A DNA stretch of 64,000 nucleotides. Origin: Cladopsammia gracilis. Lineage: Eukaryota > Cnidaria > Anthozoa > Scleractinia > Dendrophylliidae. The number at the start of each line of letters is the position of its first letter. Position 1 is the first letter of the stretch. Made by a program: the position numbers and the translations under genes. Shown here piece after piece: positions 11,701-26,700 of the stretch. The DNA lies in contig JAJGOT010000136.1 of assembly GCA_022457155.1 (NCBI GenBank), forward strand, positions 433,501 to 497,500. The letters run 5' to 3'. Under the pieces are notes generated by a model. The model was given only the letters and a program-made list of their open reading frames with translations. It was not told the DNA's origin and searched no databases.

Positions 11701-14700
11701 ACTAGTAGAACTCTTATTGGATCCCTGGACATCCCTTGGGGGAGCGTTTGGTTCTGTTGAGCAGAAGAATGACTTTTAAGCATAAGGATAAGATGCTGTA
11801 CTAGAGAGACACAAAATAAGAATCCGCGTGTCTGTTTAATAAAAAGAAAGGTACTGGTAAACTTACTGTCTTCGTCTGTCAAGATAATGATAGGTTCGCT
11901 GACATTTCCACCTCCCTTGGTAGTTGAAGCAAACACCGTGATGCTGTAGTTGGTGTATTCGTTTAGACATTGCAGTGTAGCTTGAGTTGTTGGAGTATAC
12001 AAAATATTGGTTTGTGGACTGCCATAAGGTAACGCCATGTAGGTAACTGTGTAACTAAGTATAATACCATTTTGATTTGCTGATGGGACTTTCTCCCATT
12101 GAACCAAAATACTGGTAGAGCTTGTGTTGTGCCCCTTGACATTAGCTGGAGGAGCGTTCGGTTCTTAAAAAAGAAAGTATAAAACATTAAGATCCGAGCC
12201 ATTCTTCGCTAAGAAGTGATATAACTTCTTTAGAACATTGTTCGTACAGAAATATAGTGAGCAACAACCTGTTCCGAAGGTTTGTAAACGTTTTTTAAAA
12301 GAAGTAACAGCAATAATTAAATCCTCGTAAGCGTCGTGATAGAGCAGGTCTAATTCGCGTGATTTCAACAGAGGAGATAGTTCCAGCAATCGACAAGACG
12401 CCAAAATGGTTTTCTTTATTCTCATCAAAACTTTATTTTAATAATTAAAAAAATAGAACCGAAAATGTATAACTGTCTTATTCTGTGCTAACATCAATAG
12501 GTTTGCTAACATTAGATAAACGTACTTTGCGGAACAAAAAAAAGTCTAGATAAAAATAAGCTTGGGTTATAACGGTGGCATCTCTACAATGAAGATAGCA
12601 TGGACATTGTTCGTATCTGTTTTTTTTTATTTTATTTTGTAGTTTGTCTTGTTGTCTGGTAATGCAAAATGCAATAATTATTAGTCAACTTACTTCCTTC
12701 ATCAGTCATTACAATGATAGCCATGCTCGCATTTCCATCTCCCTTTGAAGTAGAGGCAAATGTTGTGATGCTGTAGTTGGTGTATTCCTTCAGACCTTGC
12801 AGCGTAGCTTGAGTTGTTGGAGAATAAACAACAGTGGTTTGTGGACTGCCATAAGGTAACGCCCGATAAGTTACTGTGTAACTAAGTATAACACCGTTTT
12901 GATCAGCTACTGGAACATTGTTCCATTCAACCATAATACTAGTAGAGCTCTTTTTGTATCCCTGTACATCAATTGGAGGAGCGTTCGGTTCTATTGATCA
13001 GAAAGATAAGAATTTAAAAACATAGGCACGCATTGCGTGCATGAGCTATTTTGAAAATTCCCTAAATGATATGAAATGGTGAAAGCAACAAAACAGTGGA
13101 AGAAAACTAGCACAAATAACCGCCTGCAGATATACGTTTTTCAAATCCTCCGGCTCGCCCCCTACCCCCAAAAACTACCAAGATCACGAACTGCGTCCCG
13201 TTTCTCGAACGTCCCGATAACATTTCGGGCCCGGAAAGCTATCTTATGTGCGCAATGTATTCATTAAAGATTAAAATTTTGTTGATTTTGAGAGCTAAGC
13301 AATAAAATTCTAAATTGACAAAACACGTCGAGCTGGTTTGAGGGCTAAAAATGCATCACCATTTTATAGATTCTGATTTGAATATGAGTTGCGGGCCCGA
13401 AAAGTTGCCGGGACTTTCGAGAAACGGGCCCACTGGGACCAAAACTCTATTTAGGTGGAAAAATGCAAAGTTTGCTTTTGTATTCTAGCCTTAAGGGTTA
13501 GGGTATGAAAATAGGTGGGAAGTTCACGGGATCTTCGGAGTTATTTTATGACGAAACTACGGCCCCAGTGAAATGAGCAACTGGTCTCTGTAATCAGTGT
13601 ATTAAATGTCAACCAGAAGAGTCCTGCACAGAAATTTGATGCATCCAAATTGAAGGATTATTATTTTCTGAAAATTCTAGTCTTTTTTTAAAAAGTTGCT
13701 TTTATTATTCACAAAAGAAACGTGGAAATGGTTCCCTTTGGCCGCAAACTAATTAAATTAAATAGTTTTTAACTCCAAACCACAAGCTAATTAAATTAGT
13801 GACAAAAATTCTTTGAACCACCTGTTTCTGTAATGTCAACCAGAAAAGTCTTTAACAGAAACTAAACGCATGTAAAATGAATATTGGTAGCCTCCTTGTA
13901 AATTGCAACTAATAGTATTCAAACAACTGTTTTTATTCTCCACAAAAAATCGTGTAAATAGAAACAGAAACTAATTAGATTAAATTGTTTTCAACTCAAA
14001 ACCACAACCTTGAGGATAATATTTGGAACCAAACATCTTTTCCTGTAATGTCGACCAGAAAAGTCTTAAATCAGAAACTTAGCGCATCCAAAATGAATTT
14101 TGCAACTAATAGTTTTTTGAACAGGCGTTTTTTAACGCACCATAAGAATTAACATTTTCTCGAAAACATGTTGAATTCCATCACGTACCAGTTTCTATAA
14201 GGACAAAGTTCAACATTTGCACGTGCACACAACGTGACTGCTCATACAAAATACAGTCGCTACTCGCTTGTAGTAATCGCTTGGGGCATACAATTAATAA
14301 CCTACACATCTGCTCACATTAATTCACAGAAAGATAAACGTTTTAAATACTGTAAATTGTATATTCAGGATTGCATTAAGTTTTCTCTGTTGAACTCCAT
14401 GCATCCCGGACAAGTTTCTATAAGGACAAAGTTCAACATTTTCACGGGCAGACAACGTGACTGACAAAAAAGATACCATTTCAAATAGTAATCACTTGAA
14501 ACCCAGGTTTGAAACATCCAATTCATATTCCACATCACATTATTTGAAATCCGCTTGCCGTTTTTGCAATAAAGCTATACTTTCTTATTTCAGTACAAGC
14601 TCACCTATAAACGTAACCGCAGTCCACATTTTTTGGACGTCTCATCCCTCGCAGACCATTAATTGTACAATTCATGCATAGAGCACATTTTAGGCAGTAT

Positions 14701-17700
14701 TTCCGAATAAATGCCCTTGATATTGCCATGTTAGCAAGCCAGTCGGGATTACTGCACAATTCCCAACCAATAAATCTTCAAAACGTTACACTTTTAGTGT
14801 TTGAGGCAACAATCGCGAACATCCAAGATGGCTGATTTTCAATTCATGCCAAGTGCCCTTCTCTGACCTTCAGTAATACCATTTTAGAAGCGAGAATTTG
14901 ATTGGCTGACATAGTACACGGTGTACATACTAGAGACAATCTGATTGGTGTGACATAACCCAAGACATACATCCATCCATACATACATACATACATACAT
15001 ACTAACAAACAAACATCACAAACCAACCTTTGCGCCTGCTAATGAGCTATTTTTTTCAAAATAGCTCAAAAAAATCACTCATTTAGATCCAATTTTGCAT
15101 TAGAGCAACGTGTTACTGTTTAATGAAAAACCAACTGGTACACTTACTGTCTTCGTCTGTTATGATTATGATAGGATCGCTGACATTTCCATCTCCCTTT
15201 GCAGTTGAAGCAAACACCGTGATACTGTAGTTGGTGTATTCGTTCAGACTCTTTAGTGTAGTTTGAGTTCTTGGAGTATACACAATATTGGTTTGTGGAC
15301 TGCCACAGGGTAACGCCCGATAGGTAACTGTGTAACTAAGTATGATACCATATTGATCTGCTGATGGAACTTTTTGCCATTGAACCAAAATACTTGAAGA
15401 GCTTTTGTTGTGCCCCTGGACATTACCTGGAGGTGCGTTCGGTTCTGCAAATGAATATAAAATATAAGGATTCGGGGCAATTTGCACTAAGAAGAAAAAG
15501 CGATATAACATTTTAAAAAACAACGTACATACACAAGGCTGTAGCAACCTGGTCAGAAATATTATGCATTTTTCAAAAAGTAGCATCTGCATTCTTGTAG
15601 TTCGCGATTGAATGAGAGAAAAAACAATGATTCAATTATAATTGTTCAGGTTTAATTTGCGCAATTTGAAAACAAGTTTCTAGCAATCGATAAGTAATAA
15701 GAATCATTGTCTTTAGTTTCATCATAACTAAATTTTGTTTGCAAATTAAAGAAGTGGAACAAAAAATATATTTCTTGTTTGTTATGTGGTAATAACGATT
15801 TGTTTGCTAACATAAGATAACCTTTGCGGGACACAAAAAGAGCTACATGAAGAAAAGCTATTATCTTTTAAACCATGCATCGAATAGTGGATTTATTATT
15901 CGACAAATATTCTCTAATTCATAATCGCTTTTGTGTCTTCAAACCTGAAACTTATAAGGTTAATACGACAATCTACTGTGTCGGATATTTTGCGTGTTCT
16001 CTTCCCCTTATAAGGTAGAATGACGTCGCAGTCGAATACTAAAATACAATTAACACTACTTAACTTACTGCCTTCATCAGTCATTACAATGATTTCCTTG
16101 CTGGCATTTCCATCTCCCTTTAAGGTAGAGGCGAATACTGTGATGCTGTATTTGGTGTATACATTCAGACTTGTTAGAATAACTGCACTTGTTGGAGCAT
16201 TTACTACTTTAATCAGTGGATTTCCACCAGGTAAGGCCTTGTAGGTAACTGTGTAACTTAGTATAACACCATTTTGATCTGCTTGTGGAACTTCATTCCA
16301 CTGAACCAAAATACTGGTAGAGCTTGTGTTGTGTCCTTGAACATTAGCTGGAGAAGCGTTCGGTTCTGAAAAACAACTCATACGTAAAGATTCGAGGCAT
16401 TTTTCATAAAGAAAAAGTGAACTTCTTTGCAAACAGGGTACATGGTCCGAAGTTTTTTTATACGCTTTCAAAAAGTAGCAACTGGAATAATTAATTTCTC
16501 TTACTTCTCTACAGAATTTGAGGGGGAAATGGTGTGATTATAAATGTTCATGTCGAATAAGCGCGAGCATTCAATAAGTAGTCAAAAATAGTTTCTCTAT
16601 TCTCATAAAAAAATTCACGTTAATAAACTAAAGACATAGTGCTGAAAATATATCAGTTTTATTATGTGTTAATAACAATAGGTAGGCTAACATAAGGCAA
16701 ACTATGCGGATTCCGAACAAAACAATGCTAGGTGAAAATAAGCCTGGGTGATAGCGGTAGCATCTCTAGATCGAGATAGGTAGCATGTAATATTGTTCGC
16801 ATTTCGTATCTGTTTGTTCTCATATTTTTAACTAGTCTTGATGTGTGGTTATATATACATGTAATGCATTAAACACTAGTCAACTTACTGCCTTCATCTG
16901 TCATCACAATTATAGCCATGCTCGCATTCCCATCTCCCTTTGAAGTAGAGGCAAACACTGTGATACTGTAGTTAGTGTATTCGTTCAGGCCTTGCAATGT
17001 AGCTTGAGTTATTGGGGAATACACAACAATGGTTTGTGGACTGCCACAAGGTAACGCCCGGTAGGTAACTGTGTAACTAAGTATAATACCATTTTGATCT
17101 ACTGGTGGAACATTTCTCCATTGAACAAAAATACTAGAAGAGCTGGTGTTGTGTCCATGGAAATTAGCTGGAGGTGCGTTAGGTTCTGTAAAAAGAAAAC
17201 GAAATTTAAGTAAAAGATAAATATTCAATGCACTTTTCACTGAGAAGAAGTGATGTCGTCACGCAATGCTTTCAAAGTAAATAATGTGGACGCTGAGCAT
17301 TCCACTCCGTAATATTTTGCCGTCCCAAGGCATCACTCCTACCATACAAAGTTTTTAAGCCTTTATGTTTGGACGCTGTTTCTATAGACGTTGGTTCGAA
17401 GTATAGTGAAACTTTCAAAACGGAGCAAATGAAATTAAAAAAAAATAATAATAATTCCTTTTACTGTATTTTGTGATAAACTGCAAGGAAAACAATGATA
17501 TAAGTATAAATTATCAGGCCTCATTTGTGCAATTTAAAAAAAAATATATTCCTAGCAATCGATAACTAGTTGAAATGATTATTTGTATTCTCATTATAAC
17601 TTCATGTTGGTAAATTAAAGAAATATAGAACAGAAAATAAATTATTGTCTTGTGCTGTGGTAATAACAATAGGTACGCTGACATCAGATAAACTTTGCGG

Positions 17701-20700
17701 AACATAAAAAAAAAAAACAGACAAAAATATGGTAGGGTGATAGCGGTAGCATATTTAGGACGAGGTAGATAGCGCATACTATTATTTGTTTGTATGTGTT
17801 TTTTTTTTGGTTATCTCTTTTTTTTGGGGGGGGGGGGTGGGGGGGTGGGGTGGGGGAGGAGGTCATATAAAATACAATAAAGACTAATCAACTTACTGCC
17901 TTCATCTGTCGTTACAATGATAGCCATGCTCGCATTTCCGTCTCCCTTTGAAGTAGAGGCAAACACTGTGACGCTGTAGTGGGTGTATACATTCAAACCT
18001 GTTAGGATAACTGCACTTGTCGGAGCAGTTACTACTTTGACCAGTGAACTACCATCAGGTAGTGCCCTATAGGTAACTGTGTAACTAAGTATAATGCCAT
18101 TTTGATATGCTTGTGGAACATTTTGCCATTGAACCAAAACACTGGTAGAGCTCGTGTTGTGACCATGAACATTAGCTGGAGGAGCGTTCGGTTCTGAAAA
18201 AATATGGATAAAGCATAAAGATTCAAGGCATTGTTGACTGAGAATAAATGGTATAACTCCTTTAGAAACAGCATACATACAAAAAGGGTTAGCAACCTGA
18301 TCCAATGTATTGTAAACGTTTTCGAAAACGTATTGTATTTCGTTATAGAAAGTGAGGACAACAATGATGTCATTACAAATGTTTATGGTCTATTTCCCGC
18401 AATTTCAATAAAGGTACTGCGTCGTAATCCATAGGTTGCCAGAAAAATGTTCACTATTTTCATCAAACCTGTATTGTTCTGTGGTAACAACAAAAGGATT
18501 GCATGATAGCGTAGCATCTCTACAACTACTTAGGTAGCATGTAATAGTCTTCTCTCCGTTTTTTCTTTTGTTTTTGGCTTCTCTTGTTTTCTGGTAATAT
18601 AAAATACAATAAACACTATAGGTAGTAAACTTACTGCCTTCATCTGTGACAACAATAACAGCTATGCTTTCATTTCCATCACCCTTTGAAGTAGAAGCAA
18701 ACACCGTGATGCTGTAGTTGGTGTATACATTAAGGCTTGTTAGGATAACTGAACTCGTCTGAGCATTCACAACTTTGTCTAGTGAACTACCATCAGGTAA
18801 TGCTCTGTAGGTAACTGTGTAACTCAGTATAATACCATTTTTATCATCTACTGGAACATCCTTCCATTGAATCATAATACTAGTAGAGCTCTTACTTGAT
18901 CCTTGGACATCATTTGGTGGAGCGATTGGTTCTGTTGAGCAGAAGGATAAGTTTTAAGCATAAGAATAAGATACTGTACTAGAGAGACACAAAATAAGAA
19001 TCCATTGGTAAACTTACTGTCTTCGTCTGTTATGATAATGATAGGTTCGCTGACATTTCCACCTCCCTTGGAAGTTGAAGCAAACACTGTGATGCTGTAG
19101 TTGGTGTATTCGTTTAGACCTTGCAGTGTAGCTTGAGTTGTTGGAGAATAAACAACATTGGTTTGTGGTCTGCCATAAGGTAACGCCGTGTAGGTAACGG
19201 TATAACTAAGTATAATACCATTTTGATTTGCTGATGGAACTTTCTCCCATTGAACCAAAATACTGATAGAGCTTGTGTTGTGCCCCTTGACATTAGCTGG
19301 AGGAGCGTTCGGTTCTAAAAAGGGAAGCATAAAACATTAAGATTCGAGGCATTTTTCACTAAGAAGTGACAATACTTCTTTAGAAACAGTGTACATACAT
19401 AAATGGTGAGCAACCTGGTCCAAAATATTGTAAACGTTTTCAAAAAGAAGTATTTGCAATAACTGCATCTTCGTTGGTCGTGATAGAGCTGGTCTAATTC
19501 GCGTAATTTCAAAAATAGATAGTTTCAACAATCAATATGATATTCTCTATTCACATCAAAACTTTATGTCATAGATACGAAAATGTATTACGTCCAGTAT
19601 TATTCTGCGCTAATAACAACAGGTACGCAAAAATAAGATAAACGTACTTTGCATGAATAATGACGGTGGCATCTCTAGGATGATGAAAGTAGCAAATAAA
19701 ATTGTTTGTATCCGTTTTTAACCTATTTTTAGCTTGTCTTGTTGTCTGGTAATATAAAATACAATAACATAAGTCAACTTACTGTCTTCATCTGTCATTA
19801 CAATGATAGCCATGCTCGCATTTCCATCTCCCTTTGAAGTAGATGCAAACACTGTGATGCTGTAGTTGGTGTATACGTTCAGACCTTGCAGTGTAGCTTG
19901 AGGTGTTGGAGAATACACAATATTGGTTTGTGGACTGCCATAAGGTAACGCCCGATAGGTAACTGTGTAGCTTAGTATAACACCATTTTGATCTGCCACT
20001 GGAACATTGCTCCATTCAACCATAATACTAGTAGAGCTTTTTTTATATCCCTGGACATCACTTGGGGGAGCGTTCGGTTCTGTTGATCAGAAAGATAATT
20101 AAAGCATTAAAAAATGTAATCATTTGGATAATATATTGTCCTTAAGCAACGCACAATAAGAATCAGTGATTCGTTTTAATGAAAAACCAACTGGCAATGC
20201 AAACTTACTGTCTTCGTCTGTTATGATAATGATAGGTTCGCTGACGTTTCCACCTCCCTTTGCAGTTGAAGCAAACACTGTGATGCTGTAGTTGGTGTAT
20301 TCATTCAGACCTTGCAGTGTTGCTTGAGTTGTTGGAGCAAACACAATATTGGTTTGTGGACTGCCACAAGGTAACGCCCTGTAGGTAACTGTGTAACTCA
20401 GTATAATACCATTTTGATCTGCTAGTGGAACATTTTCCCATTGAACCAAAATACTGGTAGAGCTTGTGTTGTGTCCCTGTACATTAGCTGGAGGAGCGTT
20501 CGGTTCTGAAAAAAGAAAATAAGACATAAATTGAGGCACTTTTCACTAAGAAGTTATTTAACTTCTTTAGGGTTATCAACCTTGTTCGAAGTGAATATTG
20601 CCAAATTTACAAGTAAGTATTAACTGCTTTTTGAAAAATATATTAAACCTAATTACTCCAGGCATTTTGAACAAAGAAGAAGAAATATAACTTCTTTAGA

Positions 20701-23700
20701 AACAGCGTGCATAAATAAATGGTTATCAACCTGGTCCGAATTATTGTAAACGTTTTAAAAAAGCAGTATGAGTAAACAATGAAAAAATTATCAATATTCA
20801 GGTCTAATTTGTGCATTTCCCCCAAAAAAGGTTCCTGGCAATCGATAAGTAGTTAAATTGATTTTCTCTATTCTCATCATAACTGTACTTTATGTTATAG
20901 TTAATTAAAGAAATAGGTAAGTAAAAAAGAATACTGTCTTGTTCTATGTTTTTGACAACACGTACGCTTACATTAGATAACATTTGCGGAACAAAAAGAG
21001 CTAAATGAGAATAAGCTTGGGTGATCGCGATAGCATCTCTAGAACGTAGGTAGCATGTAATATTGTTCGTATCCGTTTGTTCTTTTTTTAGTTTGTCTTT
21101 GTTTCTGGTTCTTTTTTATAGGTAATAAACGCTTTTAAATGCAATTAAAATGGACTAGCACCATTGTGCATTGCGAATTTATTGGAAAGGTATACCCCGA
21201 CGCGAACTCTTACATTTGCCTCTGGACGCTACCTTTAGGTCCCTATAAATAATTGTAAGTCTTATGGTGAAAAGCATTTTGTATCTGTGCTCCTAGACCG
21301 TGGAACCATCTCCCTGACCATCTTAGACTTTGCTCTGTCATATAGTGTCGCGTAAGCGCCATTTGAAAGCCTACTTATTGCGTCAGGCTTTTACTAAATT
21401 AAGCCGTAATGAATTAAACCGACCAGCTTTTGACATCCGGTAGTGTGAAGTCTCAACACGGCGACTCGCGATTTAACACCTACTCGAAAAACACAGCGCC
21501 GCGCGCACGAGGTCAAGCTAAACTGTCAATCGAAGTTCACCCGTTGTCACGCAACGTTCGGGGTCACTCATCAGAGTAGCATTAGTGAATTGCCAATTAT
21601 TATTAGACTTCACATACATGTATCTTTTAGTTTAGTTTATTTTGAATAGGTATAAGTGGCGCCTAAGAATTAACTTTATATAAGGCGCCATACAAGTGTA
21701 ATTAATGCAATGATTTCCTTGCTCGCATTTCCATTTCCCTTTGAAGTAAAGGCAGACACTGTTATGCTGTAGTTGGTGTATACATTCATACGTGTTAGAA
21801 TAACTGCACTTGTCGGAGCATTAACTACTTTGACCAGTGGGACTCCTTCAGGTAACGCCATGTAGGTAACTGTGAAGCCTAGTATAATATCCTCTTAATC
21901 TACTGGTGGGATATTTTCCCATTGAACCAAAATACTGTTTGAGCTTGTGTTGTGCCCCTGGACATTAGTTGGAGGAGCGTTCGGTTCTAAAAACGGAGTA
22001 AAAAACATAACGATTTGAGGTTTTGTTTACTTAAAAGAAGTGATGGTACTAGCGCTCCTTCAGAAACAGCGAACACGGTCCGATGTATTGTAAACGTTTC
22101 TTAAAAGTAGCAACAGCAAAATTTAATTCCTCGTATTTCGTCACGTAATTTAACCCTATTTATTTCATCAAAACTTCATGACGGTGACTTAAAAAATAAA
22201 ACCGAAATTTAATTACTGTTTTTTTTAGGGTGATAACAACAGGAGCGCTAATATTAGATCACCTGAAACAGAATGTGATCATCGAAGCTATACAGCTGCA
22301 AATGAAGGAGTTGTAATTTGAGACTGAAAAAAAAGCAAGGCCTCGACGGGATTATAACCTACGACCTTTGCGATTTCGGTGCAAACCCATAACCGCTGAG
22401 TTACAAAGCCACATGGGAGCATGGGCAATTGTGAGTTCTATAATAACCGTAAAATTATTTATATGACTATGTGAATATAAAAATAAATTGATATGAACTG
22501 CACAGAGAGAATGCAAGAGAATGTGATCATCGCAGGAACGCGGCAACTGTCAAGGAGTTGCAATTTAAGCCTGATGACTTTCAGGCCAATTCGAAACAAA
22601 AAATGCTGGATTAAAATAAGCTGGCTTGATAAAGGAAGCATCATTCTGTAGCATGTAATATCGTTCTCTCCGATTTTTTCTCATTTTTTTAACTTGTCTT
22701 GTTGCCAGGTAATATGAAATGCAATAAACATCAGTCAACTTACTGTCTTCATCTGTCATTACAATGATAGCCATGCTCGCATTACCATCTCCCTTTGAAG
22801 TAGATGCAAAAACTGTGATGCTGTAGTTGGTGTATACGTTCAGACCTTGCAGTGTAGCTAGAGCTGTTGGAGAATACACAATATTGGTTTGTGGACTGCC
22901 ATGAGGTAACGCTCGATAGGTGACTGTGTAACTTAGTATAACACCATTTTGATCAGCCACTGGAACATTGCTCCATTCAACCATAATACTAGTAGAGCTC
23001 TTTTTGTATCCCTGGACATCACTTGGGGGAGCGTTCGGTTCTGTTGATCAGAAAGATAATTAAAGTATTAAAAAATGTAATCATTTGGATAATATATTGT
23101 CCTAAAGCAACGCGCAATAAGAATCCGTGATTCTTTTTAATGAAAAACCAACTGGCAAACTTACTGTCTTCGTCTGTTACGATAATGATAGGTTCGTTGA
23201 CGTTTCCACCTCCCTTTGCAGTTGAAGCAAACACCGTGATGCTGTAGTTGGTGTATTCATTCAGACCTTGCAGTGTAACTTGAGTTGTTGGAGCAAACAC
23301 AATATTGGTTTGTGGACTGCCACAAGGTAACGCCCTGTAGGTAACTGTGTAAGTAAGTATAATACCATTTTGATCTGCTAGTGGAACATTTTCCCATTGA
23401 ACCAAAATACTGGTAGAGCTTCTGTTGTGTCCCTGGATATTAGCTGGAGAAGCGTTCGGTTCTGAAAAAAAAGGAGGACATAAATATTTGAGGCACATTT
23501 CTCTAAGAAGTGACATAACTTCTTAAGGGTTGGCAACCTTGTTCGAAGTGAGTATTGCCATACTTTCAAAAAGTAGCAACTGCATTTAAAAAAAGTATAA
23601 AACCTAATTATTCCAGGCATTTTGAACAAAGAAGAAGAAATATAACTTCTTTAGAAACAGCGTACATACATAAATTGTTAGCAACCTGGTCCGAAGTATG

Positions 23701-26700
23701 GTAAACGTTTGAAAAAAAGCAGCAACTGCAAAAATAAATGGTAAAGTTTGGCGACAAACGGTTGCTATGGTAACGAGATATGACGTCATAAGTCGTCAAG
23801 CCATTTTTGAATAAAAATGCGTGATTTCCACCTTTTTTCAGTGAAAAAACATATAAAATGTTACCAAAAGCATCAAAATGTTTAATTGTATGTTATTTTG
23901 CAACTCTAGCAAACAATATTTGCAATTTCCACATTTTCCCGATAAATTTGAAGTTTTAGTAAAATCCATGATGACGGCCGTCTTGGTGGCCATTTTTGGA
24001 TTACATCACGGACCCACAGCAGCGTCACAACCCATACTATTTACCTTACCTTGTAAAGCACATCGCAGGCTATCTATTAGATGTAATATAGTTCTGAAAT
24101 ATTGCAAGATCGCAAAAAACCAAGGGCGGGGGGTAGTTTGCATCCCCCTCCCTTGTACCACAGTGATACGTTTGCGTATACGTCCGGGGGTTAACAACAC
24201 GTACGCTTACAATAGATAACTAGCTAGCTAAATGAGAATAAGCTTGGGGGTGCAATAGCATCTCTAGAACGTAGGTAGCAAGTAATATTGTTCGTATCCG
24301 TTTGTTCTTTTTTTAAGTTTGTCTTGGTTTCTAGTTATTTTTTACGCTTGGAAATTTTTGATCGAAATTCGGCCAAGTTTTTTTGATACAAATTCTCTTC
24401 GTGATTTTTTATCCTATTGGCCTCAAATGTTTCCCAATAGCAGATATTCTCATGGTCTATGCTTTGTTCTTTTTGTTTTTCTCAGTCAAGAGATATCTTT
24501 AGTTGAAATTTGCATTTGTGCTATCTTTAGTGACAAAATGGCGGGAATTTTGAAATTCAAACAATTATATCTCTTGACTGAATCAAGATATTTTAGTTAT
24601 CTCTTCGGTTTTTAACTTGTTTGAGCTTGCTCTTTCAGCAGCAGCCATTAAATGTATCAAAAGGTAAAATTTGAATTTTGGCTAAATATTCGTGACGTCA
24701 CTTTCCCGCCAAAAATACCGAAAACTTTACCGTTGCTATTGAAACGCTGATTTGCATAAAAAGAGCATCGGCCAAAACTTTCATCCAATCATAACATCTG
24801 GTATCAAATTTAGATTCATTGAGTTAAAGTAAGATTATGTATAAACGAATTCAAAAAGGGAAGTGTCGTTCTTTGTTTCTTTTGTTTTACGTCATCTGTC
24901 CTCCGGTACACACAGAAACAACCGAAAGACTGGTCTCACCGTGGTTTGGAATTCTGTCTCTTTCTCTTTGCTCAATTTCGTTCACCGTCGTACGCTTTTG
25001 GAAACGTGCACTTTTGTCGAATTTATATCATCCCCCAACCACTCAGATATGTCTACGCTCTCAAAAGCAAGTAACTCTTGAGTGGCAAGGACGGCCTCAA
25101 GTTCCTCGAGCTCTGTATACTGGCTCATAGCCGGAGCAAATGAGCCATCAAAACAACAACGAATAAACAAAGCTCCAAAGAAAAAAAACCATTGTTATTC
25201 GTAACATTCTACCAACATTACGGCGACATCCAAAACAAAATAACAGCGTGATTCCTAAGTGTGAATTTCTTCGCGGATATGACCATGAACGCTCGTGTCC
25301 TATGGGATATAGCGCCTCTCGCATTAGATAGAAGTGCCACTCGGGCTACGCCCTCGTGGCCTTCTATCTATGTTACGTGAAAAAGTGTTAAGTTTAACGC
25401 TGTAAAAAGTGTTAAAAATGAAACTAGACGTTTCGGCAATGCTGCCTTCATCAGTAGTAAAAATGTGTTCGTTGCTAGCGTGTGCGAAAATTCAAAAAAT
25501 TCAAATTAACGCGTGCCGAAGAAAAGCGCGCGCAAGGCTAGCATACGAGAAAATTATGAAAAGCCAAAGTCTTGGTTCAAGCCATTGTGCACCAAAGTCT
25601 TGTAATTGAAAATGAACGGCATTTCTTCGCGTCTTCTCCTGTTCTGGTCACCTAGATTCGCTTTAATCACCGCTACCATCATGTCGCTGAGGTTGTGGTT
25701 TGGTCTCGTAAAATGTTCAGGCACTGGCAGCGCAACCTTCTTTTTGATCATATCCAATCGGTGTTCACGGAAGCGGTCTCCAAGACGACGGCCCGTCTCT
25801 CCAATGTAGACAATTGCAGGGCATTTACGGCATGAGATGCAGTAGACCAATTGGCTTGTGATGCACGTATAATGCCCCGAGATCTTGATGTGTCCATTTG
25901 TAGTTCTAATACTGTCACTGGGATTGATGAAAGGACAGGTTCGGCAGTCACGTCGGTTGCTTGAAAACGTACCCGCCTGACGTTGGAGATCTGATGGCAA
26001 ACTGCTATGGACTAGCAAATCTTTCAGATTCTTTGCGCGTCGGAAAGCTTTTAGCGGCGGCTTGTTGAAAATAGCACTCGTGGTGTTGTCATCGCGTAAG
26101 ATGGAATAGTTTCGCAGAAGGATGTTACAAACGTCGACGTTTTGGGGGTGGTATGTGGTGACCAGAGGTGGACGGTCGACGGCAGTGTCATTACCGGGAG
26201 TGATGTCAAGTAGATTGTCTCTCGCAAAATATTTTGCGGCACGTGGCTATCCTCATGACCTCATAACAAGAGCGCGCGTCCGAGCGGAAGCAAAACAAGG
26301 AGACAATCTACTTGACATCACACCCGGTAATGACACTGCCGTCGACCGCCCACCTCTGGTCATCACAACCACCCCCAAAACGTCGACGTTTGTAACATCC
26401 TTCTGCGAAACTATTCCATCTTACGCGATGACAACACCACGAGTGCTATTTTCAACAAGCCGCCGCTAAAAGCTTTCCGACGCGCAAAGAATCTGAAGGA
26501 TTTGCTAGTCCATAGCAGCTTGCCATCAGATCTCCAACGTCAGGCGGGTACGTTTCCATGCAACCGACGTGACTGCCGAACCTGTCCTTTCATCAATCCC
26601 AGTGACAGTATTAGAACTACAAATGGACACATCAAGATCTCGGGACATTATACGTGCATCACAAGCCAATTGGTCTACTGCATCTCATGCCGTAAATGCC

